Source of the DNA: Salinibacterium sp. dk2585
GTDB taxonomy: Bacteria > Actinomycetota > Actinomycetes > Actinomycetales > Microbacteriaceae
Reading direction: 5' to 3'
NCBI RefSeq assembly: GCF_008001035.1
Contig: NZ_CP042856.1
Coordinates: 434,001 to 498,000 of the forward strand
DNA length: 64,000 bases
The translations under genes were made by a program, and so were the position numbers. A model generated the notes under the pieces. The model was not told the origin of the DNA and ran no database searches. It saw nothing but the letters and a program-made list of their open reading frames with translations. Positions 35,173 through 44,671 of this stretch are shown here, piece after piece; position 1 is the stretch's first letter, and each line of letters begins with the position of its first letter.

Positions 35173-36344
35173 AGCACTACCTGGTCGTCAGCGACGACAC
35201 CGCGCTGCACGCCCGTGTCTCGGAGGCACTCGGCGAAGAGGCGACGGAACTCGAGGCCTGGGCCCTCGCTGACGCGGAGGCCGACGGTGGCGCGCGCATC
35301 ACGGCGCCCATCCGGGGCAAGCACCCCGACACCGTCATCCTTGGCCCCGACGCCGTCGCCGGCTCCTTCGTGCTTGCCGACCGCATCGCGACGCACTGGC
35401 CCGGCGCCGCGCTCCTGCTCGTGAGTGGGGCGGATGCGGCGACCCTCCGTGCGGCGATGCGCGCGGGCATCCGCGACATCCTCGACCCGGCCGAAGCGTC
35501 CGAGGTGTGGACCGAGACGATTGCGAGTGCTCGGGATTCTGCCCGCGAGCGGCTCAGCGCCGCCCTCCTCGAGGAGAGCACGGCACACGCGGGGGAGGAG
35601 CCCGCATCCCAGCTCATCGTCGTCGTCTCGTCGAAGGGCGGCAGCGGCAAGACGACCATCGCGACGAACCTCGCGGTCGGCCTCGCGACGGCGGAGCCCC
35701 GCTCGACCGTCATCGTCGACCTCGACATCGAGTTCGGCGACGTCGCGAACGCGCTGCGCCTCACGCCCGACCGCTGGCTGCAGGATGCCGTCTTCGGCCC
35801 CGCGCGCAACGACACGATGGTGCTCAAGACCTTCCTTGCCGAGCACGAGAGCGGACTCTTCGCGGTCTGTGCGCCCGAGACCCCTGAGGGCGCGAGCGGC
35901 ATCACGGCGGAACACGTCTCCCACCTGCTCGGCCAGCTCGCGCACGAGTACCGCTATGTCGTCGTCGACACCGTCCCCGGGCTGTCGGAGCACACGCTGG
36001 CCGCGCTGGAGCAGGCCACCGACACCGTCTATGTCTGCGGACTCGACGTGCCGAGCATCCGGGGCCTCCGCAAGGAGTTCGACGTGCTGACGGAACTCGG
36101 CCTGCGGGCGAAGCGCGAGCACCTCGTCATCAACAATGCCGATGCGCGCGCCGGCCTCGTCGTGGCGGATGCCGAGAGCACGCTCGGCAGGTCGGCCGAC
36201 GTCGTGATTCCCGCGCATCGCTCGGTGCGGCTCTCGACGAATGAGGGAGTGCCGCTCGTGCAGTCCGCTCGCCGGGGACGGATCGTGAAGCCGCTCCGCC
36301 AGCTCGTCGAGCTGATCCGCACGCGTCGGGGAGCCCAGCAATGA
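35169..36344 (+). CDS. cpaE: CpaE-like ATPase (MinD/ParA family), pilus localisation
   Basis: A 391-residue protein. The first 120 residues resemble a receiver-like domain; the rest is a MinD/ParA ATPase with deviant Walker [10 protein letters not shown] (about 155-163), [13 protein letters not shown] as switch region, and [14 protein letters not shown] as Walker B. CpaE/TadZ proteins place the Tad machinery in the cell. GTG 35169 overlaps the cpaB stop; AUGA-type overlap joins it to cpaF. Confidence 0.88.
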   Translation: MKHYLVVSDDTALHARVSEALGEEATELEAWALADAEADGGARITAPIRGKHPDTVILGPDAVAGSFVLADRIATHWPGAALLLVSGADAATLRAAMRAGIRDILDPAEASEVWTETIASARDSARERLSAALLEESTAHAGEEPASQLIVVVSSKGGSGKTTIATNLAVGLATAEPRSTVIVDLDIEFGDVANALRLTPDRWLQDAVFGPARNDTMVLKTFLAEHESGLFAVCAPETPEGASGITAEHVSHLLGQLAHEYRYVVVDTVPGLSEHTLAALEQATDTVYVCGLDVPSIRGLRKEFDVLTELGLRAKREHLVINNADARAGLVVADAESTLGRSADVVIPAHRSVRLSTNEGVPLVQSARRGRIVKPLRQLVELIRTRRGAQQ

Positions 36345-37729
36345 GCCTCGCCGATCGCCTTGCCGCCGCGCGCAGGGCCGAGCAGGCGCCCGCTCCCCAG
36401 CCGGCGGCCGAGCGCACGGGCGCGCTCCCGCCGCCAAGGGAAGCCCTCGGCAAGCTCAAGGCGCGCGCGACGCAGGCGCTCTTCGCCAACCTCGGCTCCC
36501 GCCTGACCGACACGACCCTCACGCAGCAGCAGTTGCACGAACTCGTGCGGCGCGAGCTTGCGACGATCGTCGCGGCGGAGGAGCTGCCCCTCACGACCGA
36601 GGAGCGCACGCGCCTCAGCCAGGAGGTCATCGACGATGTGTTGGGCTTCGGCCCGCTGCAGCGGTTCCTCGACGACGACGAGGTGACCGAGATCATGGTC
36701 AACGGGCCCAACCAGATCTACATCGAGCGTTCCGGTCACCTCGAACGGAGCCGCGTGCGCTTCGCGTCAGAGCAGCACCTGCGCAACATCATCGAGCGCA
36801 TCGTGCTGCGCGTTGGTCGGCGCATTGACGAATCGTCGCCGCTCGTCGATGCCCGCCTCGAGGACGGCTCGCGTGTCAACGCGATCATCCCGCCGCTCGC
36901 GGTCGACGGCTCGACCCTCACAATCCGCAAGTTCTCGCGTGACCCCTTCCAGGCCGAGGACCTCGTGCACTTCGGCACCCTCACGCCGCAGCTCGCGACC
37001 GTGCTCGACGCGTGCGTCAAGGCGCGCCTCAACATCCTCGTCTCGGGCGGAACCGGCACGGGCAAGACGACGCTCCTCAACGTGCTCTCGTCGTTCATCC
37101 CCGAAGACGAGCGCATCGTCACGATCGAGGACGCCGTTGAGTTGCAGCTGCAGCAGCCCCACGTCGTGCGGCTCGAGAGCCGCCCGGCCAACATCGAGGG
37201 CCGCGGCGAGATCAGCATCCGTGACCTCGTGCGCAACTCCCTCCGAATGCGTCCCGATCGCATCATCGTCGGTGAGGTGCGCGGCGGGGAGAGCCTCGAC
37301 ATGCTGCAGGCCATGAACACGGGCCACGACGGCAGCATCTCGACCCTGCACGCCAACTCGCCGCGGGATGCCCTCTCGCGCCTCGAGACGATGGTGCTCA
37401 TGGGTGGCCTCGACCTTCCGCTGCGCGCCATCCGCGACCAGATCGCCTCGTCGATCGACGTCATCGTGCAGATCACGCGCCTGCGCGACGGAACCCGCCG
37501 CGTGACGAACGTGACGGAGGTCGTCGGCATGGAGGGCGATCGCATCCAGCTGCAGGATGCCTTCGAGTTCGACCACGCCGCGGGCGTCGACCCCAACGGG
37601 CGCTTCCTCGGCACCGTGCGCCCGAGCGGCCTGCGCCCCGCCTTTGCCGACCGCTTCCAGGAACTCGGCATCACCGTGCCGGCTGACGCGTTCATCCCGC
37701 CGAGCGGCGCCCCCGGGGCGGGTCGCTGA
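36341..37729 (+). CDS. cpaF: Tad secretion ATPase TadA/CpaF
   Basis: A 462-residue hexameric ATPase that powers Flp pilus assembly. It has the GSPII_E features: N-terminal [25 protein letters not shown], Walker [14 protein letters not shown] (about 234-246), the Asp box [11 protein letters not shown], Walker [15 protein letters not shown] and the His box [14 protein letters not shown]. The N-terminal 70 residues are a disordered, Ala/Pro-rich stretch. Overlaps cpaE by four bases and tadB by one. Confidence 0.95.
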   Translation: MSLADRLAAARRAEQAPAPQPAAERTGALPPPREALGKLKARATQALFANLGSRLTDTTLTQQQLHELVRRELATIVAAEELPLTTEERTRLSQEVIDDVLGFGPLQRFLDDDEVTEIMVNGPNQIYIERSGHLERSRVRFASEQHLRNIIERIVLRVGRRIDESSPLVDARLEDGSRVNAIIPPLAVDGSTLTIRKFSRDPFQAEDLVHFGTLTPQLATVLDACVKARLNILVSGGTGTGKTTLLNVLSSFIPEDERIVTIEDAVELQLQQPHVVRLESRPANIEGRGEISIRDLVRNSLRMRPDRIIVGEVRGGESLDMLQAMNTGHDGSISTLHANSPRDALSRLETMVLMGGLDLPLRAIRDQIASSIDVIVQITRLRDGTRRVTNVTEVVGMEGDRIQLQDAFEFDHAAGVDPNGRFLGTVRPSGLRPAFADRFQELGITVPADAFIPPSGAPGAGR

Positions 37730-38646
37730 TGGAGCTCGTGCTCGGAGCCCTGCTCCTCGGCATCGGCCTGCTGGTGCTCGTCATCGGCGTCATCCTCCCG
37801 CCGCGCATCCACCGTTCGCCCGCGACCGACGATCCGGATGCCGCAGCCGAACCCGGCGCGATCGCCGCCCTCGAGCGTGCTGTGGCGGCCATGCTCCCGC
37901 GTGGATACCGCGGGTCGCTCTCGGCGGACATCGAACTGGCAGGTGGTGGCGTCACGCCCGGTCGCGTCGTGCTGCGCACCCTCGCGGTGAGCATCGCCGC
38001 CGGCGTCATCCTCGGCGGACTCACGGTGCCGCTGCTCGGGGTGCTCGCCGTGCTGGTGCTGCCGTTGGGCACGCCCTTCGCGCTGCGCTTGAAGGCCGAC
38101 AGCATCCGTCGCCGCTTCGAAGACCAGCTCACCGACACGCTCCAACTGCTCGCGAGCTCGCTCCGCGCGGGCAACAGCCTGCTCAAGGCGCTCGACACGG
38201 TCGCGGAGGAGGCCGCCCAGCCAACCGCGCGCGAGTTCGTGCGAGCCGTCAACGAGGTGCGAGTCGGCAGCGACCTGGGTCACGCCCTCGACAACATCGC
38301 CCAGCGGATGCACAGCACCGACTTCGAATGGGTCAGCCAGGCCGTTGACATCCACCGCGAAGTCGGCGGCAACCTCGCGGAGGTGCTCGACCAGGTCTCT
38401 GAGACGCTGCGGGACCGCAACCAGATGCGACGCCAGATCCAGTCGCTGAGCGCCGACGGCAGGCTCTCCGCCTGGGTGCTCATGGCGCTGCCGCTCGTCG
38501 TGCCGCTCCTGTTGAGCCTCATCAACCCTGGCTTCCTCGCGCCCATGATCTCGTCACCGATCGGCTGGGCGCTGCTCGGGATCTCGGCCGTGCTCCTGCT
38601 GATCGGCGGCATCTGGATCCGACGACTGGTGGCGATGCCGCTGTGA
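37729..38646 (+). CDS. tadB: Tad pilus inner-membrane protein TadB (type II secretion F domain)
   Basis: A 305-residue membrane protein. Helices near the N-terminus (about 3-22), in the middle (two, about 83-118) and at the C-terminus (two, about 248-303) flank a cytoplasmic T2SSF domain with [23 protein letters not shown] and [28 protein letters not shown]. It forms the platform with TadC under the CpaF ATPase. TGATG overlap with cpaF. Confidence 0.92.
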   Translation: MELVLGALLLGIGLLVLVIGVILPPRIHRSPATDDPDAAAEPGAIAALERAVAAMLPRGYRGSLSADIELAGGGVTPGRVVLRTLAVSIAAGVILGGLTVPLLGVLAVLVLPLGTPFALRLKADSIRRRFEDQLTDTLQLLASSLRAGNSLLKALDTVAEEAAQPTAREFVRAVNEVRVGSDLGHALDNIAQRMHSTDFEWVSQAVDIHREVGGNLAEVLDQVSETLRDRNQMRRQIQSLSADGRLSAWVLMALPLVVPLLLSLINPGFLAPMISSPIGWALLGISAVLLLIGGIWIRRLVAMPL

Positions 38647-38668
38647 TCGCAGACGGGGGAGGTCGCCC

Positions 38669-39538
38669 ATGCTGATGCTCGGCATGGCCGTGCTCGTGCT
38701 CGGCGTGCTCGCGCTCGGGTGGCTGCTGCTGGTCCCCGACGCACACGCACACGCCCGCGGCAACCTCTCCCGCGGAGCGGCGGAGGCGGCGGCGGGCCCT
38801 GCCACGAAGGGGGCGACCCAGGGGGCCTCCCGCGGCGGGGTCCGCAGGCTCATGCCCGCGGCATCCGTCGGCCGCATCACTCGGCTCGTCGACGCGGCGG
38901 GGCGTCCTGCCGAGCAGGTCGAGCGGATGCTGCAGCGCAAGGTCGTGCTCGCCGCGCTCGGCCTCGTCCTCGGCGTGCTGATCGGCGTCGGCACGGCATC
39001 GCCGATCGGCTGGCTGCTCGCAATTGCGCTCGTCGTGCTGGGTTGGTTCGGCCCGGAGATCTACCTCACCGGTCGGGCGGGGGACCGGCGCAAGGCGATC
39101 GACGCCGCGCTCGCCGACACGCTCGACCAACTCACGATCGCGGTCGAGGCGGGCCTGGGCTTCGAAGCCGCCCTCGCGCGCATCGTGCACAACGGGCGCG
39201 GCCCGCTCGCGGAGGAGCTGGGCCGCACGCTCCAGGCGATGCAACTGGGCGTCACGCGCCGGGAGGCGTACCGTGCGCTCGCCGACCGGGTGCAGCTGCC
39301 CGACCTCGATCGCTTCGTGCGCGCCGTCATCCAGGCCGACGCCTACGGGGTGCCGATCTCCACAGTGCTGCGCATACAGTCGGATGAAGTGCGGATGCGG
39401 CGACGGCAGCGGCTGGAGGAGCAGGCGATGAAGATTCCTGTCAAGATCACCTTCCCGCTCATGCTCTGCCTCATGCCCGTGCTCTTCATCATGGTGCTGG
39501 GCCCGGTCATCATCAACGCGGTCGAGGCCTTCCAGTGA
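38669..39538 (+). CDS. tadC: Tad pilus inner-membrane protein TadC (type II secretion F domain)
   Basis: A 289-residue membrane protein and partner of TadB. N-terminal helix (1-22), paired helices (about 92-130), a T2SSF domain with LADTLDQLTIAVEAGLGFEAALARI and LQLPDLDRFVRAVIQADAYGVPISTVLRIQ-type residues, and a last helix (MKIPVKITFPLMLCLMPVLFI). The start follows GGGGGAGG. Its stop overlaps the GTG start of the NUDIX gene. Confidence 0.92.
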   Translation: MLMLGMAVLVLGVLALGWLLLVPDAHAHARGNLSRGAAEAAAGPATKGATQGASRGGVRRLMPAASVGRITRLVDAAGRPAEQVERMLQRKVVLAALGLVLGVLIGVGTASPIGWLLAIALVVLGWFGPEIYLTGRAGDRRKAIDAALADTLDQLTIAVEAGLGFEAALARIVHNGRGPLAEELGRTLQAMQLGVTRREAYRALADRVQLPDLDRFVRAVIQADAYGVPISTVLRIQSDEVRMRRRQRLEEQAMKIPVKITFPLMLCLMPVLFIMVLGPVIINAVEAFQ

Positions 39539-39945
39539 CGGGCGGCGTCTTCACCCTCGCGGCTGCGCTCGTGCTCGACAGCCGGGGCAGGGCACTGCTC
39601 GTGCGCAAGCAGGGCACGAACGCCTTCATGCAGCCGGGAGGCAAGATCGAGCCGGGCGAGACGGCGCGCGACGCCGTCGTGAGGGAGCTCGCCGAGGAAC
39701 TGACGCTCGAGGTCGACCCCGACTCGCTCACGCCTCTCGGTCGGTTCTCCTCCGCGGCGGCAAATGAGCCGGGCTGGATGGTCGACTGCGAGGTCTTCAC
39801 GCTCGTGACCGACGCCCCCGTCGCGGCAGCGGCCGAGATCGCTGAGGTGCGCTGGTTCGACCCCGCCGACACGGGTGATGCTGTCATCGCGCCGCTCACG
39901 GTCGAGCACGTCTTCCCGGCAGTCCCGCTTGTCGGGGGCTCTTGA
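39535..39945 (+). CDS. NUDIX hydrolase
   Basis: A 136-residue pyrophosphohydrolase. The Nudix box reads GGKIEPGETARDAVVRELAEEL, with the catalytic REL-EE intact and a Leu where the consensus often has Gly. Substrate unknown; many small members hydrolyse oxidised nucleotides or nucleotide sugars. GTG 39535 overlaps the tadC stop (GTGA) and its stop overlaps the next ATG (TGATG), so it is translated with the pilus operon, which is unusual for a housekeeping NUDIX. Confidence 0.88.
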   Translation: MTGGVFTLAAALVLDSRGRALLVRKQGTNAFMQPGGKIEPGETARDAVVRELAEELTLEVDPDSLTPLGRFSSAAANEPGWMVDCEVFTLVTDAPVAAAAEIAEVRWFDPADTGDAVIAPLTVEHVFPAVPLVGGS

Positions 39946-42167
39946 TGGAGCGGCCGACCGGGGTGGGCGAGTGGGCCTTCTCCATCGGGAACGATCCGGA
40001 GCTTCGCGAGATGATCGTCGGGTCGATCCACGAGGGCGTGCTCGTGACCGACGCCGAGGAGCGCATCGTCGCGGTCAACGATGCGGTGTGCCGCATGACG
40101 GGCTATGACCGCGCGGAACTTGTCGGCAAGACCTGCGCGCTGCTGCAGGGACCCGAGACGCAGCCCGAGCTGATCGAGGCGATGCGGGCCGCCATCCAGT
40201 CGGAGGAGACCTTCATCGGCGAGGTGCTCAACTACCGCAGGGATGGCACGCCCTATTGGAACGGCCTCTCGATCGCGCCCGTGCGGCGGGGCGGCGTCGC
40301 GACGCACTTCGTGAGTGTGCAGCGGGATATCACCGACTTCGTGGCCGACCGCACGCTTGCCGAGCGCGGACAGGAGACGGCGGCGATGATGCTGCGGGTC
40401 TCCCGGGAGCTCAGCCGCGCGACAACGGGCAGCCAGGTTGCGCAGGTCATCGCGGATGCCGTGCCCGCCCTCTGGGGTTCGGACCGCTCGGTGGTGCTTT
40501 TCTGGGACGACAACTCGGCACGGTTCGTCATGGCTGGGCTGAGCGGCTGGGGCGGCGCGGCGGCGGAGATGGTGCGTGCCTGGGAGAGCACGCGTGCCGA
40601 GAGCCCCGACCTTGCCGAGCTGATGGACTCCGGCATGCCGGTGCTCCTCCACCGTTCGAGTTCGGCGTGGGCGCGCGAGCTCATGGAGACCTTTGACTTC
40701 GAAGCGCTCGGCCTGACCCCCGTCCAGATCGGGGGGCGCTTCCTCGGCATCATCGGCGGCCACTGGGCGAGCACGCCGCCACCCACGACCCTCAACGACA
40801 CACTGCACGAGCGGATGATGGCCATCGCCGGACTCGCGGGTGTCGCCCTCGGCCACAGCCGGCTTCGAGAGGCGATCGACTGGTCGATGACACACGATGC
40901 CCTCACAGGGCTACCCAACCGACGGATGCTTGAGGAGCACATCACCGAACGGATGGCCGAGTTGGCGGAACACGGTGGCGACGGCGTTGTCGTGCTGGCC
41001 TGCGATGTCAACCGGTTCACCGCCATCAGGGAGACCTATCCGACGGCCGTCGTGGACTCGGTGCTGCGAGAGATCGCCGCGCGACTGGTCAGCACGATCG
41101 GCGATGAGGGCTTCGTAGCACGCCTGGGCGGCGACGACTTCGTGATCGTGATTCGAGCCCGCCCCGAGGATCTCGAGGCCACGGTGAGTCGGCTCCTCGA
41201 CGCCTTCCTCGCCCCCTTTGCCGTGGGCGACGACACCGTCCATGCGGGGCTCGCGGTCGGCGGAGCCGTGAGCGCCGACGTTGCGCGGTCCCCGGCCGAG
41301 GCCGTCGAGGCTTTCGGCCCCACCGTCGCCCAGAGGCTCATCTCCCTCGCCCGCGCCGACCTGACCGCGCAACGCCTCGCCTACCGGGCAGGCCAGAAGC
41401 GCGAGGATCCCGAGGATGCGGGGCTTGACTCCGACCTGCGCTCGGCCGTGCGCAACGGTGAGATCGAGGTCTACTACCAGCCGCAGGTCAGGCTGCATGA
41501 TGGAGCACTCGTGGGGGTCGAGGCCCTCGTGCGGTGGAACCACCCGCGATTGGGCCAGGTCAGCCCAGTGCGCTTCATCCCCCTCGCCGAGTACAACGGC
41601 TCGATCCGCGAGATCGGCCACTTCGTGTTCGAGACCGCATGCACGGATGCGGCGCGCTGGGCGGCATCCGGGCATCCGCTCGAGATGTCGGTCAATGTGG
41701 CCGTGCACCAACTCGAAGACCCCACCTTCTCAGACCGGGTCGTGCGCACCGTCAGCACGAACGGGCTCCCCAACGATCGACTGACGCTCGAGGTGACCGA
41801 GACGAGACTGGTCTCCGACCGCAGCGTGCCCCAGGCGCAGCTGCATCGGCTGCGCGAGCTCGGCTTTGTGATCTCGATCGACGACTTCGGCACCGGCTTC
41901 TCTTCGCTCACCCAGCTGAGCAACCTGCCCGTCGGCGAACTCAAGATCGACCGGTCCTTCGTCTCGGGCGTCACCGCCGCCGGCCGCTCCATCGTCGCGG
42001 GCGTCATCGGTTTCGCCCGGGGCCTCGGGCTGCGCGTCGTGGCGGAGGGTGTCGAGGACGCGGAGCAGTACGAGGTGCTGCGGATGCTCGGATGCGACAG
42101 GGCCCAGGGGTACCACCTGGCGCGCCCCATGCCGGCCGAGCAGTTCGAGCGGGAGTGGCTCAGCTGA
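39945..42167 (+). CDS. PAS/LOV-like - GAF - GGDEF - EAL cyclic di-GMP signalling protein
   Basis: A 740-residue soluble protein. An N-terminal PAS domain (about 20-130) has LOV features: GKTCALLQ with the cysteine at 64 in the photoactive position, LNYRRDG, YWNGL and VQRDIT. The Asn and Arg next to the LOV cysteine are Thr and Ala, so flavin photochemistry is uncertain. A GAF-like domain (about 135-300), a GGDEF domain with GGDDF (395-399) and no RxxD inhibitory site, and an EAL domain with intact EAL (526-528), DDFGTGFSS and AEGVED follow. Net phosphodiesterase activity is most likely. Last gene of the Tad operon by TGATG overlap; a TTG at 39942 is an alternative start. Confidence 0.88.
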   Translation: MERPTGVGEWAFSIGNDPELREMIVGSIHEGVLVTDAEERIVAVNDAVCRMTGYDRAELVGKTCALLQGPETQPELIEAMRAAIQSEETFIGEVLNYRRDGTPYWNGLSIAPVRRGGVATHFVSVQRDITDFVADRTLAERGQETAAMMLRVSRELSRATTGSQVAQVIADAVPALWGSDRSVVLFWDDNSARFVMAGLSGWGGAAAEMVRAWESTRAESPDLAELMDSGMPVLLHRSSSAWARELMETFDFEALGLTPVQIGGRFLGIIGGHWASTPPPTTLNDTLHERMMAIAGLAGVALGHSRLREAIDWSMTHDALTGLPNRRMLEEHITERMAELAEHGGDGVVVLACDVNRFTAIRETYPTAVVDSVLREIAARLVSTIGDEGFVARLGGDDFVIVIRARPEDLEATVSRLLDAFLAPFAVGDDTVHAGLAVGGAVSADVARSPAEAVEAFGPTVAQRLISLARADLTAQRLAYRAGQKREDPEDAGLDSDLRSAVRNGEIEVYYQPQVRLHDGALVGVEALVRWNHPRLGQVSPVRFIPLAEYNGSIREIGHFVFETACTDAARWAASGHPLEMSVNVAVHQLEDPTFSDRVVRTVSTNGLPNDRLTLEVTETRLVSDRSVPQAQLHRLRELGFVISIDDFGTGFSSLTQLSNLPVGELKIDRSFVSGVTAAGRSIVAGVIGFARGLGLRVVAEGVEDAEQYEVLRMLGCDRAQGYHLARPMPAEQFEREWLS

Positions 42168-42170
42168 TCG
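42123..42170. repeat. left copy of 48-bp direct repeat bracketing the hut region
   Basis: The last 45 coding bases of the EAL gene plus three more. The same 48 bases recur at 55025-55072 with two mismatches (42134 and 42138). The repeats enclose exactly the hut and ABC-transporter block. Confidence 0.9.
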
Positions 42171-42981
42171 GGCGCGTCCCCGCCGGGCCCCTCTCCGGTC
42201 GCGTTGCGCTCGGTGCCCGGCCCCGGATGCGACGGGAGAGCTCCGTTGCGGCCCTGCTTGCCTCGTCAGCGATCTCGTGCCAGCGCTCGCGAGGCATGTC
42301 TGCCGCGAAGGTGACGGCGATGCTCGCGGCGGGCCATCCGCTGTGGTCGAGTGCCGCAACCGCGACAGATGCGAGCCCGGGGGTGATGTCCTCCTCTTCC
42401 GTTGCGTAGCCGCGGGTGCGGGTGTCATCGAGCATCCGTGTGAGCTTTGAATAGCTGTTGACGGAGTGGTCGGCGCGCTGGGCGAAGGCGCTCGCATCCG
42501 GGAACAGGGCGCGGAGCTGGGCCTTGGGCAGGGTTGCGAGCAGCGCGCGTCCGCTCGCGGTGAGGTGACTGGGCAGACGCACGCCCACGTCGGTCACGAG
42601 CGAAGGGCGCCGGGGTGCCCGCTCCTCGACGAGGTAGATGACGTCGCGCCCGTGGAGGACGGCGAGGTGGGCACTCTCGCCCAGGTGGTCGACGAGCGTC
42701 GCGAGCACGGGACCGCCGAGCCTCGTGAGGGGCTCCTGGCGGGAGAAGCCAGAGCTGATCTCGAATGCCGCGAGGCCGATCCCGTAGCGGCGTGCCTCAG
42801 GGAAGTGGATCACGAAACCGGCGGCCTCGAGCACGCCGAGAAGCCGGTACACGGTGGAACGGGGGATGGCCAGCGTGTGCGCGATGCTCGACGCGGCGAC
42901 GGGGCCTCGCTGGGCGGAGAGGTGGGTGAGGATCTCGAGTGTCTGGCGCGCGGCGGGTGAAGGGTCGCTCAGGTTCGGCAT
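42160..42981 (-). CDS. IclR family transcriptional regulator (probable hut repressor)
   Basis: A 273-residue regulator: winged helix-turn-helix (about 10-75, VAASSIAHTLAIPRSTVYRLLGVL) and an IclR effector domain (about 85-250) with VGVRLPSHLTASGRALLATL. Divergent from hutH with two palindromes in the shared promoter, so it probably controls the hut operon; urocanate as effector is only a guess from the context. GAGGAGAC precedes ATG 42981. The upstream in-frame extension lies antisense to hutH and is not coding. Its 3' end overlaps the EAL gene end by eight bases. Confidence 0.9.
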   Translation of the reverse strand: MPNLSDPSPAARQTLEILTHLSAQRGPVAASSIAHTLAIPRSTVYRLLGVLEAAGFVIHFPEARRYGIGLAAFEISSGFSRQEPLTRLGGPVLATLVDHLGESAHLAVLHGRDVIYLVEERAPRRPSLVTDVGVRLPSHLTASGRALLATLPKAQLRALFPDASAFAQRADHSVNSYSKLTRMLDDTRTRGYATEEEDITPGLASVAVAALDHSGWPAASIAVTFAADMPRERWHEIADEASRAATELSRRIRGRAPSATRPERGPAGTRPIS

Positions 42982-43015
42982 GGGGTCTCCTCGCGATCGT
43001 CTTGCGCCTTCTGAC

Positions 43016-43033
43016 TGTCTCATATCTGAGACA
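43016..43033. promoter_or_regulatory. palindromic operator TGTCTCA-TATC-TGAGACA
   Basis: Perfect seven-base arms in the 105-base gap between the divergent iclR and hutH genes. A related half-site, GAGATTGAGACA, overlaps the hutH start region (43076-43087). IclR proteins bind such inverted repeats, so this is the likely hut operator. Confidence 0.65.
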
Positions 43034-43040
43034 GCAGGTG

Positions 43041-43060
43041 CGTTCACGAGCCCGTGAACG
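43041..43060. promoter_or_regulatory. second palindrome CGTTCACG-AGCC-CGTGAACG
   Basis: Perfect eight-base arms, 26 bases before the hutH ATG. Sequence differs from the TGTCTCA palindrome, so it may bind a different regulator or form a hairpin in the hutH leader. Confidence 0.5.
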
Positions 43061-43086
43061 ACACCGCTGTGTCGTGAGATTGAGAC

Positions 43087-44640
43087 ATGAACACACGAGC
43101 CATCCCCGCAGCAGTGAGCGTCGGCGTCGGGCCGGTCACGATCGAGGAGGTCGTCGCGGTCGCTCGACACGACGCCCGCGTCGTGATCAGCGATATGGCG
43201 CGCACGGCGGTCTCTGCGAGCCGCGAGATCATCGACGGCCTCGCAAGCGACCCGACGCCGCACTACGGCATCTCGACGGGGTTCGGTGCGCTCGCGAACA
43301 CCTACATCGCGAGTGACCGGCGCACCCAGCTCCAGCAGAGCCTCGTGCGTTCCCACGCTGCCGGGTCTGGCCCAGAGGTGGAACGCGAAGTGATTCGCGC
43401 CCTCATGCTGCTGCGTCTCTCGACCCTCCTCACCGGGCGCACGGGCGTGCGGATCGAGACAGCTGATGTCTACGTGGGCATCCTCAACGCCGGCATCACC
43501 CCCATCGTGCGGGAGTACGGCTCGCTGGGATGCTCGGGCGACCTCGCCCCGCTCTCGCACTGCGCCCTCGCGGTCATGGGCGAGGGAACGGTGCGTGATC
43601 GCAAGGGGGTCGTCATGCCTGCCGCTGAGGCCCTCGCCGCGGCGGGCATCACCCCCGTCGTGCTCGCCGAGAAGGAGGGGCTCGCCCTCATCAACGGCAC
43701 CGACGGCATGCTCGGGATGCTTGCCCTCGCGATCGACGACCTGCGGATGCTGCTCAGCAGCGCGGATGTCGCCGCGGCCATGAGCGTTGAGGCGCTCCTC
43801 GGCACCGACGCGGTCTTCGCCGATGACCTCTCGGCCCTGCGGCCGCAGGTGGGCCAGGGTGTCTCCGCCGGCAACCTGTCCCGACTCCTGGCGGACTCGC
43901 CGATCGTGGCGAGCCATCGCGGTGAGGACTGCACTCGCGTGCAGGACGCCTACTCGTTGCGATGCGCACCCCAGGTGCACGGCGCTGCCCGCGACACCCT
44001 CGCCCACGCCGACCTCATCGCGGGCCGCGAGCTCGCCTCTGCCGTCGACAACCCCGTCGTGACCCCCGACGGGCGGGTCGAGTCCAACGGCAACTTCCAC
44101 GGCGCCCCCGTCGCCTACGTGCTCGACTTCCTTGCGATTGCGGTCGCGGATGTCGCCAGCATGTCCGAACGTCGCACCGACCGGATGCTCGACCCGGCGA
44201 GGAGCCAGGGCCTCCCGGCCTTCCTCGCGCATGATGCCGGCGTCGACTCCGGGCTGATGATCGCCCAGTACACGGCGGCGGGGATCGTCTCCGAGCTCAA
44301 GCGACTCGCGGTGCCGGCATCCGTCGATTCGATCCCCTCCTCGGCGATGCAGGAGGACCACGTGTCGATGGGCTGGGCCGCGGCTCGCAAGCTGCGCACC
44401 GCGGTCGATGGCCTCAGCCGGGTCATCGCGATCGAGGTCATGACGGCCGCCCGTGCGCTCGACCTGCGCGCGCCCCTCCTTCCCGGGCCGGCCACGGGGG
44501 CCGTGCTCGCGAAGGTGAGGGAGACGGTCGACGGCCCCGGCAGCGACCGCCACCTCTCGCCCGAGATCGAACTCGTCGTCGAGGCCGTGCGCGGCGGTGC
44601 CGTGCTCGAGGCCGCCGCCACCGTCGCAGAACTCTCCTGA
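43087..44640 (+). CDS. hutH: histidine ammonia-lyase
   Basis: Converts L-histidine to urocanate and ammonia, step one of histidine breakdown. The 517-residue protein has the family layout and the MIO-forming tripeptide as Cys-Ser-Gly (149-151) in [14 protein letters not shown]; the more common form is Ala-Ser-Gly. Conserved YGISTGFG, [13 protein letters not shown] and the C-terminal [12 protein letters not shown] region are present. It opens the hut operon and is read divergently from iclR. Confidence 0.95.
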   Translation: MNTRAIPAAVSVGVGPVTIEEVVAVARHDARVVISDMARTAVSASREIIDGLASDPTPHYGISTGFGALANTYIASDRRTQLQQSLVRSHAAGSGPEVEREVIRALMLLRLSTLLTGRTGVRIETADVYVGILNAGITPIVREYGSLGCSGDLAPLSHCALAVMGEGTVRDRKGVVMPAAEALAAAGITPVVLAEKEGLALINGTDGMLGMLALAIDDLRMLLSSADVAAAMSVEALLGTDAVFADDLSALRPQVGQGVSAGNLSRLLADSPIVASHRGEDCTRVQDAYSLRCAPQVHGAARDTLAHADLIAGRELASAVDNPVVTPDGRVESNGNFHGAPVAYVLDFLAIAVADVASMSERRTDRMLDPARSQGLPAFLAHDAGVDSGLMIAQYTAAGIVSELKRLAVPASVDSIPSSAMQEDHVSMGWAAARKLRTAVDGLSRVIAIEVMTAARALDLRAPLLPGPATGAVLAKVRETVDGPGSDRHLSPEIELVVEAVRGGAVLEAAATVAELS

Positions 44641-44671
44641 CCATCCCCAACCAGACATCGAGGAACCGATC

